From Oscillospiraceae bacterium (GTDB taxonomy: Bacteria; Bacillota; Clostridia; Oscillospirales; Ruminococcaceae): 7,243 nucleotides of DNA. The DNA is taken from assembly GCA_017396055.1 (NCBI GenBank), contig JAFQND010000212.1, forward strand, positions 1 to 7,243, read 5' to 3'. The position numbers and the translations under genes were made by a program. The notes beneath the pieces were generated by a model, which worked only from the letters and a program-made list of their open reading frames with translations, was not told the DNA's origin and made no database searches. Each line of letters begins with the position of its first letter. Position 1 is the stretch's first letter. Positions 1 through 5,475 of the stretch are shown one piece after another.

Positions 1-399
1 ACCGCTGCCGATATGGCTGTTTCCAGCCCCCTGCTGGACACCTCTATCGCAGGCGCCATGGCTGCTATCGTCAACATCACCGCTTCTCCCGATCTGCCCT
101 TCGACGATGCCGACAGAGTTTCCCAGCGCATCCAGCAGGTCGTTGACCCCGATGCTTCTATCTTCTGGGGTATCGTTTACGACGAGTCCATGGTCGACGA
201 GATGCGCGTAACTGTTATCGCCACCGGCTTTGCCGAGAAGAATGCACCCGCCGCAGCCGCTCCTGCCGCTCCCGCAGCATCCAAGGCAGCTCCTGCCGCA
301 CCCGCAGCAGCACCCGCCGCTCCCGCAGCAGAGCCCGCTGAGGCAGCTTCCAGCGACGTTACCGGTCTGGACGAGCTTCTCAAGAACGTATTCGGCTGA
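1..399 (+). CDS. ftsZ: Cell division protein FtsZ, C-terminal part (5' truncated)
   Basis: FtsZ is the tubulin-like GTPase that polymerises into the cytokinetic Z ring at mid-cell. Only the last 132 codons are visible; the reading frame is open from base 1, so the ATG at 13 is internal and not a start. The visible part matches the end of the FtsZ C-terminal domain: AVSSPLLDTSIAGA, then NITASPDL, DPDASIFWG and the family signature RVTVIATGF near residues 71-79. An Ala/Pro-rich linker of roughly 40 residues follows, and the protein ends GLDELLKNVFG. That end sits where the conserved C-terminal peptide should be, but it lacks the usual Asp-Ile/Leu-Pro-x-Phe-Leu core and the basic tail. The family call is secure from the folded domain. 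Whether this is the main FtsZ or a divergent paralogue cannot be decided from the fragment. A strong hairpin follows the stop. Confidence 0.93.
   Translation, partial: TAADMAVSSPLLDTSIAGAMAAIVNITASPDLPFDDADRVSQRIQQVVDPDASIFWGIVYDESMVDEMRVTVIATGFAEKNAPAAAAPAAPAASKAAPAAPAAAPAAPAAEPAEAASSDVTGLDELLKNVFG
241..345 (+). repeat. Ala/Pro codon repeat encoding the FtsZ linker
   Basis: This is a low-complexity stretch of GCN and CCN codons, with repeated blocks such as CCCGCAGCA and GCTCCTGCC. It encodes alternating AAP/APA units broken by one Ser-Lys pair and ending in a Glu-containing segment. It lies inside the ftsZ reading frame and corresponds to the disordered linker between the globular domain and the C-terminal peptide. 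Such codon repeats can change length by slippage. That is general knowledge, and nothing here shows variation. Confidence 0.75.
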
Positions 400-432
400 T
401 ACTTTACAACTGCATCACTTATACTGCAATGT

Positions 433-466
433 ATATCCTTCCCCGTTTCCCGGGGAAGGATATTTG
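433..466 (+). terminator. Strong hairpin after ftsZ, probable intrinsic terminator
   Basis: A perfect 13-bp inverted repeat (ATATCCTTCCCCG at 433-445, its complement at 451-463) encloses a 5-base loop TTTCC. It starts 33 bases after the ftsZ stop. The U tract after the stem is short (TTT at 463-465, then GCG), so termination efficiency is uncertain. It also lies 37 bases before asnB, so if a promoter lies upstream it could act as a leader hairpin for asnB. Confidence 0.65.
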
Positions 467-483
467 CGTAGCCCCATAAACCG

Positions 484-490
484 AAAGGAG
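484..490 (+). promoter_or_regulatory. Ribosome binding site supporting the asnB TTG start
   Basis: AAAGGAG at 484-490 lies 10 bases before the TTG at 501. This, with the need for Cys as residue 2, supports the TTG as the true start instead of any downstream ATG. Confidence 0.8.
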
Positions 491-500
491 CAAACCGACC

Positions 501-2387
501 TTGTGTGGATTCGTAGGAATGTTTAACCGCGACCCTTCGTTCAACAACGAAGAGCTGCTGACCCAGATGTCCCATGCCATCCGGCACAGAGGCCCCGATG
601 AGAGCGATTATATCGTCCGGGACAGCTTCTGTGTTGCTTTCCGCCGGCTGTCCATCATCGACCTGGACAACGGTTCCCAGCCTTATACCTCGCCCGACGG
701 CCGCATTACCGCCGTCTTCAACGGTGAAATTTATAACTACCGCGACCTGCGCGCGCCCCTGATCGAAGAGGGTATCGAGTTCCGCACCAACTCGGAGATC
801 GAGGTCATCGTGGCCCTTTACCGCAAATACGGTGAGGAATTTATCACCATGCTCCGCGGCATGTTTGCCATCATGATCTATGACAGCGAAGCAGAGACCG
901 TCTGTGTCGGACGCGACCCCTTCGGCATCAAGCCGATGTACTACCGCGAGACCGAATCGGGCGTCATGTTCGCTTCTGAGATGAAGGCTTTCATCTTCGA
1001 CGAGTCGATGGGCGGCTTCAAGGTCGACCCCAGCCTTCTGCAGCATTATCTCACCTTCCAGTATGTGCCCGAGCCCAACACGATCACTCCTGAGATCAAA
1101 GCCCTGGAGGCTTCTCATTATCTGGTCGCCGGCAAAGACGGCATCCGCAAGATGGTGAAATATGCCGACTACCGCTTCAAAACTCCCAGTGAAGAGAGCT
1201 TTGAAGCCAAGGCAGAGCGGCTGCGCAATATTCTGACCGAGTCGGTGGAATATCACATGATCTCGGACGTAGAGGTCGGTACCTTCCTCTCTTCCGGTAT
1301 CGACTCTGCCATCATCACTGCCATCTCCAGCCGGCTCAACCCCGGTATCAAGGCGTTGACCGTCGGATTTAACGTCAGCTCCTACAGCGAACTGGATGAC
1401 GCTGCCGAGATCGCAAAACACCTGAATGTCGAGCATATCCAGCTGAAAGGCAACTGTGAGCAGTTCCGTGATGCTTTCGAGCATGTGGTCTGGAGCCTGG
1501 ATTCACCTGTAGCAGACCCCTCCACCGTGGCCATCTATATGATCGCCCGCGAAGCTTCCAGACATGTCAAGGTCATGCTGTCCGGTGAGGGCGCCGATGA
1601 GCTGTTCGCCGGCTATAAGACCTACCGCGATTCGCTTCTCTCCGGCAGATTTGCCGATGCGCCCCCCGCCCTCAAGACTGTTTTCCGCGGACTTTCCCAT
1701 GTCTGGCCCAACGGCGTCAAGGGCAAGAACTTCCTGATGCGCGCCGGTGTTCCGCTGGAGGATCGCTATGTGGGCAACGCCTTCCTCTTTGACGAGAAGG
1801 CAAAATCCAAGATCCTCACCCAGTTTGATCCCAAACAGAGCTTCACCGAGCTGACCCGTCCGGTCTATGCCGATGTGGCCGACAAGGATCCGCTGATCAA
1901 GATGCAGTATGTAGACCAGCGCACCTGGCTGCGGGGCGATATCCTCGTCAAGGGCGACCGCCTGAGCATGGCACATTCGCTGGAGGTCCGGGTACCCTTC
2001 CTGGACAGAGAAGTTTTTGAGTTCGCTTCCACCCTGAAAAATAACGATAAGCTCCGCGAGGGCACTACCAAATATATTCTTCGGTATGCCTTCAAGGATT
2101 ATGTCAATCCTGAGACCTTCATGCGGCCCAAACTGGGCTATCCCGTCCCTGTACGGGTATGGCTCCGCGGCGAGCTGTATGAGTGGGCAAGAGATATCAT
2201 CCAAAATTCCAAGGCAGACGAATATATCGACAAGAAAGTCGCACTGCAGATGCTGGAAGACCATCGCACCGGTAAAGCGGATAACTACCGTAAACTCTGG
2301 GCGATCCTGGTATTCATCACCTGGCACCGTCTTTATGTCGCAGACGCTGACGAGACCCGCAGACGGATCCTCGCCGGAGAATTCTGA
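501..2387 (+). CDS. asnB: Glutamine-hydrolysing asparagine synthetase (AsnB)
   Basis: This cytoplasmic enzyme makes asparagine from aspartate, ATP and glutamine: ammonia released in the N-terminal glutaminase domain is channelled to the C-terminal synthetase domain. The protein is 628 residues, longer than the E. coli type (about 554) and in the range of Firmicute AsnB/AsnO proteins. The start is TTG; after Met removal Cys2 (MCGFVG) becomes the N-terminal nucleophile of a class II glutamine amidotransferase. Other glutaminase motifs are RRLSIIDL (48-55), NGEIYN (74-79) and GRDPFGIKP (137-145). The synthetase domain has the PP-loop SSGIDS at 264-269 (usual form SGGxDS) and SGEGADELFAGY at 361-372, typical of ATP/aspartate binding in this family. 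All key residues are present and there is no frameshift. It lies upstream of an AraC-type regulator on the same strand. No convincing promoter was found in the 101-bp gap after ftsZ. Specialised AsnB-like amidotransferases exist, but nothing here points to one. Confidence 0.95.
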   Translation: MCGFVGMFNRDPSFNNEELLTQMSHAIRHRGPDESDYIVRDSFCVAFRRLSIIDLDNGSQPYTSPDGRITAVFNGEIYNYRDLRAPLIEEGIEFRTNSEIEVIVALYRKYGEEFITMLRGMFAIMIYDSEAETVCVGRDPFGIKPMYYRETESGVMFASEMKAFIFDESMGGFKVDPSLLQHYLTFQYVPEPNTITPEIKALEASHYLVAGKDGIRKMVKYADYRFKTPSEESFEAKAERLRNILTESVEYHMISDVEVGTFLSSGIDSAIITAISSRLNPGIKALTVGFNVSSYSELDDAAEIAKHLNVEHIQLKGNCEQFRDAFEHVVWSLDSPVADPSTVAIYMIAREASRHVKVMLSGEGADELFAGYKTYRDSLLSGRFADAPPALKTVFRGLSHVWPNGVKGKNFLMRAGVPLEDRYVGNAFLFDEKAKSKILTQFDPKQSFTELTRPVYADVADKDPLIKMQYVDQRTWLRGDILVKGDRLSMAHSLEVRVPFLDREVFEFASTLKNNDKLREGTTKYILRYAFKDYVNPETFMRPKLGYPVPVRVWLRGELYEWARDIIQNSKADEYIDKKVALQMLEDHRTGKADNYRKLWAILVFITWHRLYVADADETRRRILAGEF

Positions 2388-2407
2388 GCCTGACAACGAT
2401 GCAGCAC

Positions 2408-2449
2408 GGCACATTTTTCAGAGAGTCCGAAAGGCCGGAAAAATGTGTC
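2408..2449 (+). other. 12-bp stem-loop between asnB and the AraC gene
   Basis: GGCACATTTTTC (2408-2419) pairs with GAAAAATGTGTC (2438-2449) through 12 positions with one G-T wobble, leaving an 18-base loop. It lies between the asnB stop and the downstream ribosome site. No U run follows, so it does not look like a normal terminator. It could be an RNA processing or stabilising element, or a DNA operator. Its function is not known. Confidence 0.5.
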
Positions 2450-2457
2450 AATCACAG

Positions 2458-2464
2458 AAAGGGG
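2458..2464 (+). promoter_or_regulatory. Ribosome binding site fixing the AraC-family start at 2475
   Basis: AAAGGGG lies 10 bases before the ATG at 2475. A GTG at 2445 opens the same frame ten codons earlier, but it falls inside the upstream stem-loop arm and has no ribosome site at the right distance. The ATG at 2475 is therefore preferred. Confidence 0.75.
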
Positions 2465-2474
2465 AACAGAAGGA

Positions 2475-3335
2475 ATGGATGCTTTTGCAGATGTATTTTT
2501 CACACCGGACCTGGGGGGACGGGCTTTCCCGTTTACCACCTGGTTCAACCGGGGACCGAGTCCTTATCTCTATCACTGGCACAACGATGTTGAGCTGATC
2601 TATGTGATGAAGGGCTCGCTGACCGTAAACATGCAGGGACAGTATCAGATGGAAGCCGGTGATATTCTGCTGATAGCCGGCGGTGAAGCACACTGTCTGT
2701 TTGCAAAGGAAGAAGAGAGCGAGCGGATCGCCATCCGTTTCGGTATGCAGATGGTCAAGCCTCTTTTGGAAGAGCACGACGAAAATCTTATACTTTCCGA
2801 ACGGATCTCAAAGGCAAAGAAATGCAGCCGCGACTGGCCCGAAGAGAGCCGCAAACGGGTGCGCAACATCATGACACAGCTCTATGCCGAATACACCGAC
2901 CGCAAAGACGGCTATCAGGTGGCTATCCGTGCACTGGTCTATGAACTGATGCTGATCATCATGCGCGAGCTGCCCGTGGAAAATACTGTCGAAAGTGTTC
3001 GCCGGATCAATCAGGAGAATAATTTCAAGCGCGCCATCTATTATCTGGCCAGCCATTACACCGAGGATATCTCGCTGAAGGAATGTGCTGATGCGATCGA
3101 CCTGAACATGAATTATTTCTCCCGCTTCTTCCGCGCTCAGACCGGTATCAATTTCCATGAGTATCTGACCACCCTTCGCCTGAAAAAAGCAGAGCATCTG
3201 CTGCTGACCACCACTCTTTCGGTGACCGAAGTGGTACAGCAGTCCGGTTTCCAGAATGTCAAGACCTTCAACCGTGTGTTCAGAAATACCCACGGCTGTG
3301 CGCCGAGAGATTTTCGCCGGCAAAAGAAAGCATAA
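2475..3335 (+). CDS. AraC-family transcriptional regulator with cupin sensor domain
   Basis: This is a 286-residue DNA-binding regulator of the usual AraC layout and length. The N-terminal part (about 30-95) is a small cupin fold: HWHNDVELIYVMKGSLTV at 34-51 and an AGDILLIAGGEAH strand pair ending at His73. Such domains bind small ligands, often sugars, but this ligand cannot be named. A helical linker spans about 120-175. The C-terminal double helix-turn-helix (about 183-282) shows the family pattern, with DISLKECADAIDLNMNYFSRFFRA in the first HTH region, then GINFHEYLTTLRLKKAEHLL, and SVTEVVQQSGFQNVKTFNRVF in the second. There is no signal peptide or membrane segment, so it is cytoplasmic. 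The gene follows asnB by 87 bases with a stem-loop between, and a strong terminator follows it, so the two may share a transcript. Whether it controls asnB is unknown; AraC proteins more often regulate divergent or downstream metabolic genes. Confidence 0.9.
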   Translation: MDAFADVFFTPDLGGRAFPFTTWFNRGPSPYLYHWHNDVELIYVMKGSLTVNMQGQYQMEAGDILLIAGGEAHCLFAKEEESERIAIRFGMQMVKPLLEEHDENLILSERISKAKKCSRDWPEESRKRVRNIMTQLYAEYTDRKDGYQVAIRALVYELMLIIMRELPVENTVESVRRINQENNFKRAIYYLASHYTEDISLKECADAIDLNMNYFSRFFRAQTGINFHEYLTTLRLKKAEHLLLTTTLSVTEVVQQSGFQNVKTFNRVFRNTHGCAPRDFRRQKKA

Positions 3336-3336
3336 T

Positions 3337-3370
3337 AAAACGGCCTGCCATTTATGGCGGGCCGTTTTTT
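3337..3370 (+). terminator. Intrinsic terminator after the AraC-family gene
   Basis: ACGGCCTGCCA pairs with TGGCGGGCCGT (one G-T wobble) around a short loop TTTA, and the stem can extend through flanking AAA/TTT. It is directly followed by a six-T run (3365-3370) and sits immediately after the stop codon. The opposite strand also ends in a T-rich run (TTTTATT), so it may stop transcription in both directions. Confidence 0.92.
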
Positions 3371-3381
3371 CATATCCGGGC

Positions 3382-3412
3382 AAAAAAAGAACCGCCAGTA
3401 CGAACACGGCGG
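3382..3412 (-). terminator. Minus-strand intrinsic terminator
   Basis: Read on the minus strand, CCGCC and GGCGG form a stem (3412-3408 with 3396-3392). It may be extended by GTG/TAC around a TTCG tetraloop with one bulged T. It is followed by TTC and seven Ts (3388-3382). On the plus strand the same hairpin has no T run, so it is directional. No annotated minus-strand gene feeds into it, which is why a small RNA is proposed. Confidence 0.65.
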
Positions 3413-3454
3413 CCATAAGATAAAGGAAAGTGAAAGGGTAATGAAGGAAGTTGC
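3382..3454 (-). ncRNA. Predicted small RNA of about 73 nt on the minus strand
   Basis: This is inferred from a promoter and terminator pair facing the same way in the intergenic region. The likely start is the G at 3454, six bases after the -10 box, and the end is the U run at 3388-3382. The 5' half is C/U-rich and apparently unpaired, with three pyrimidine runs (ACTTCCTTC, ACCCTTTC, ACTTTCCTTT) that are complementary to Shine-Dalgarno-like sequences. The 3' half is the terminator hairpin. There is no ribosome site or convincing reading frame for a peptide. I do not recognise a known RNA family; it is too short for 6S RNA or tmRNA. Regulatory base-pairing with mRNA ribosome sites is a hypothesis only. 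Confidence 0.5.
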
Positions 3455-3460
3455 AAGTAT

Positions 3461-3489
3461 ATGATAGCATAGATTACTATAAATGTAAA
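3461..3489 (-). promoter_or_regulatory. Minus-strand sigma-A promoter with extended -10
   Basis: Read on the minus strand, -35 TTTACA (3489-3484) and -10 TATCAT (3466-3461) are separated by exactly 17 bases. TGC directly precedes the -10, giving a TGn extended element. Each hexamer differs from consensus at one position. It points toward the minus-strand terminator at 3412-3382. Confidence 0.65.
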
Positions 3490-3558
3490 CATCTTTTTAC
3501 GATTTTTGTATAACATGTAAAGATAATTTGACGTTGTTTGTCTAAAAAATACATCCGT

Positions 3559-3618
3559 CGGTCATGTCAGAAGGAATCAAAAACATTTTTTGCAAGCTGC
3601 CGGTCATTTCTGCAGGAA
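3559..3618 (+). repeat. Imperfect 18-bp direct repeat upstream of the amidohydrolase promoter
   Basis: CGGTCATGTCAGAAGGAA (3559-3576) and CGGTCATTTCTGCAGGAA (3601-3618) match at 15 of 18 positions. They are 42 bp apart start to start, about four helical turns. They lie upstream of the -35 region and could be paired activator sites. No binding protein can be named. Confidence 0.4.
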
Positions 3619-3644
3619 AAAGATCTTTTCCGGCTCTTTTCCTG
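3613..3644 (+). promoter_or_regulatory. Phased TTTTCC array / inverted repeat overlapping the -35 region
   Basis: CAGGAAAA (3613-3620) and TTTTCCTG (3637-3644) form a perfect 8-bp inverted repeat. A further TTTTCC at 3626-3631 sits between them, so the GGAAAA/TTTTCC hexamers start at 3615, 3626 and 3637, exactly 11 bp apart. A 12-bp palindrome AAAAGATCTTTT is embedded at 3618-3629. Another CTTTTCCnG copy lies at 3685-3693, just before the ribosome site. The arrangement resembles an operator on one face of the helix. Confidence 0.45.
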
Positions 3645-3665
3645 TAAAGAGAAATGTGGTATAAT
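3637..3665 (+). promoter_or_regulatory. Promoter of the amidohydrolase cluster
   Basis: A perfect -10 TATAAT (3660-3665) is preceded by TGG, an extended -10 TGn element. The -35 at 17-bp spacing is weak (TTTTCC, 3637-3642), as is common with extended -10 promoters, and coincides with an operator-like repeat. The predicted start is about 35 bases before the gene's ATG. Upstream, a terminator isolates this promoter from asnB-araC transcription. Confidence 0.75.
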
Positions 3666-3707
3666 ATACCGAAATACTGAAATTCTTTTCCCGTAAGGAG
3701 TAATCAT

Positions 3708-4859
3708 ATGCTGATCATCAATGCTCATATTTTCACCATGGAGGGAGAACCCATCGAAAACGGTTTTGTCCGTTTTGAAGACGGCAGATTCACCGAAGTG
3801 GGCCCCATGGAGCAGCTCACCGATAAAACAGATGCTTTTGATGCCGAAGGCCGCAGCCTCTATCCCGGCTTTATTGATGCCCACTGTCATCTGGGCATGT
3901 GGGAAGATGGTCTGGGCTTTGAGGGCGACGACGGAAACGAAGACACCGACCCTGTCACTCCTCAGCTGAGAGCGGTGGACGCTGTCAATCCCATGGACCG
4001 CTGTTTCAGCGAAGCCGCCATGGCGGGCGTCACCACCGTCCTGACCGGTCCCGGAAGCGCCAATCCCATCGGCGGACAGTGGCTGGCTATGAAGACCAGC
4101 GGCCGCCGCATCGACGAGATGCTGGTCACCGACAATGCCGGTATGAAATTTGCCTTCGGTGAAAATCCCAAAAACAACTATCACGACAAGAGCCAGTCTC
4201 CCACTACCCGTATGGCTACCGCGGCCATCATCCGCGAACAGCTGAAAAAGGCACAGAACTATATGAAAGACCTGGATGCCTCCCTCACCGACGACGAGCT
4301 GGACGAGCCGGAATTCGATGCCAAATGCGAAGCACTGCTTCCTCTGCTCCGCCGGGAGAAAAAGGCCTTTATCCATTGTCACCGCGCCGACGATATCTTC
4401 ACTGCCGTCCGTATCGCCAAAGAGTTCGGACTGGATTATGTCATCGTCCACTGCACCGAGGGCTGGATGGTCGCCGATATTCTGAAAGCCGAGGGAGTCA
4501 ACGCTGTCTGCGGTCCCATTCTCTGTGACCGTTCCAAGCCCGAGATGAGAAATCTGAACACTGCCGGTATGGCCAAGATGTTCGAAGAGGGGATGGAGAC
4601 CGCTCTGTGTACCGACCATCCCGTTATCCCGATCCAGTATCTGCCCCTCTGCGCCGGTGTGGCTGTGGGCGCAGGTCTTCCCTGGTATGAGGGCCTGAAG
4701 AGCATCACCGTCAATGCCGCCCGCATCGCCGGCATCGCCGACCGGGTCGGTTCTGTCGCCCCCGGTAAGGACGCTGACTTCACCCTATACAGCGCTGATC
4801 CCTTCCTGCCTTATTCCAGACCTGACAAAGTCTTTATCCTGGGCAGGGAGATCGTATGA
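3708..4859 (+). CDS. Imidazolonepropionase-like metal-dependent amidohydrolase
   Basis: This 383-residue cytoplasmic enzyme belongs to the amidohydrolase superfamily (TIM barrel with a small beta-sandwich built from both ends), in the group related to imidazolonepropionase. These enzymes hydrolyse C-N bonds in cyclic or linear amides. The N-terminal strand INAHIFTMEGEPIENG starts the composite domain. The metal ligands visible are HCH (His59, His61) in PGFIDAHCHLG, His223 and His225 in FIHCHRADDI, His248 in VIVHCTEG, and Asp303 in CTDHP. MKFAFGENPK at 146-155 is typical of this subgroup and may supply a metal-bridging lysine. The C-terminus has SITVNAARIAGIADRVGSVAPGKDADF in two adjoining stretches, the usual closing motif. 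The set is complete, so it should be active. The substrate is unknown; no histidine-degradation (hut) genes lie nearby. The start is clear: AAGGAG ends seven bases before the ATG. It is the first gene of a four-gene run with its own promoter. Confidence 0.88.
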   Translation: MLIINAHIFTMEGEPIENGFVRFEDGRFTEVGPMEQLTDKTDAFDAEGRSLYPGFIDAHCHLGMWEDGLGFEGDDGNEDTDPVTPQLRAVDAVNPMDRCFSEAAMAGVTTVLTGPGSANPIGGQWLAMKTSGRRIDEMLVTDNAGMKFAFGENPKNNYHDKSQSPTTRMATAAIIREQLKKAQNYMKDLDASLTDDELDEPEFDAKCEALLPLLRREKKAFIHCHRADDIFTAVRIAKEFGLDYVIVHCTEGWMVADILKAEGVNAVCGPILCDRSKPEMRNLNTAGMAKMFEEGMETALCTDHPVIPIQYLPLCAGVAVGAGLPWYEGLKSITVNAARIAGIADRVGSVAPGKDADFTLYSADPFLPYSRPDKVFILGREIV

Positions 4860-4913
4860 CCCACTGTTCTAAATCACGCCTTGCCCTGTAAGGGTTAAAA
4901 CGGAGGAGCTGCC

Positions 4914-5474
4914 ATGGAAGCAAGAACATTACTGAACGCCCTTGAAACTGCTTCGCGGCTGAAGGATACCACCCGCCACAGCTGGACCGCGGAAGGCCGT
5001 CACGAAAGCGTCGCCGAACATAGCTGGATGATGACGCTGATGGCGTTTTTCATCAGAGACGAATTCCCCGAAGCGGACATGGACAAGGTTATCCGGATGT
5101 GCATCATCCATGACCTGGGCGAAGCCTTTACCGGCGATATCCCGACCTTTGACAAGACTTCCTCCCACGAAGCCGAAGAGGAAGCGAAGCTGGAAAGTTG
5201 GGTGCGCTCACTTCCCGAAACACAGCGGGAGGAGATGCTCGCGCTCTATGACGAAATGGCAAAGCGCGAGACCCTTGAAGCAAAGATCTATAAGGCCATC
5301 GACAATCTTGAAGCGGTCATCCAGCACAATTACGCCGGCCTCTCCACCTGGATCCCGCTGGAATTCACACTGAACCTGACTTACGGTGATGATAAAGTAT
5401 CGTTTTCTGATTATCTCAAAAAGCTGAGAGCGGAGATCAGAAAAGATACCGTCACGAAAATCGAAGGAGACTGA
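4914..5474 (+). CDS. HD-domain phosphohydrolase (YfbR/HDDC2-like)
   Basis: This is a 186-residue cytoplasmic protein with a single HD domain, close in length to the 5'-deoxynucleotidase YfbR (about 199). The metal-binding H...HD...D set is complete: His36 in SVAEHSWMM, His66-Asp67 in IIHDLGE, and Asp130 in KAIDNLEA. Glu70 and Asp75 (GEAFTGDIP) are further family residues. YfbR and HDDC2 proteins remove phosphate from deoxynucleoside monophosphates. That activity is plausible here but inferred from family resemblance, and other HD hydrolases share these motifs. The start at 4914 has a strong site, GGAGGAG, five bases upstream. It follows the amidohydrolase by 54 bases and is one base from the fumarase gene, so the three are probably co-transcribed. 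A functional link to either neighbour is not evident. Confidence 0.85.
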   Translation: MEARTLLNALETASRLKDTTRHSWTAEGRHESVAEHSWMMTLMAFFIRDEFPEADMDKVIRMCIIHDLGEAFTGDIPTFDKTSSHEAEEEAKLESWVRSLPETQREEMLALYDEMAKRETLEAKIYKAIDNLEAVIQHNYAGLSTWIPLEFTLNLTYGDDKVSFSDYLKKLRAEIRKDTVTKIEGD

Positions 5475-5475
5475 A

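Noticed and set aside
403..425. TTTACA and TATACT as an asnB promoter
   Set aside because: The spacing is only 11 bp, far from the 16-18 needed, and no -35 sits at the correct distance from TATACT.
177..1484. Long 435-codon open frame antisense to ftsZ and asnB
   Set aside because: It mirrors two well-identified genes, no recognisable domain appears in its translation, and long antisense frames are expected from the C/G-ending codon bias here.
2445..2474. GTG start adding ten residues to the AraC-family protein
   Set aside because: It overlaps the stem-loop arm and has no ribosome site, whereas the ATG at 2475 has AAAGGGG at 10 bases.
3441..3464. Seven-codon + strand frame after a purine-rich stretch
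   Set aside because: It lies just after a terminator with no plus-strand promoter; the purine-rich stretch is better explained as the complement of the C/U-rich small RNA.
2808..3470. Minus-strand frame beginning with a hydrophobic stretch in the intergenic region
   Set aside because: The hydrophobic residues come from T-rich terminator sequences; it lacks a ribosome site and runs antisense into the AraC gene.
3528..3554. TTGACG at 3528 as a + strand -35
   Set aside because: No acceptable -10 hexamer lies 16-18 bases downstream.
3567..4619. 350-codon antisense frame opposite the amidohydrolase
   Set aside because: Shadow of the complete metal-site-bearing gene on the + strand; no domain recognised and no promoter seen for it.
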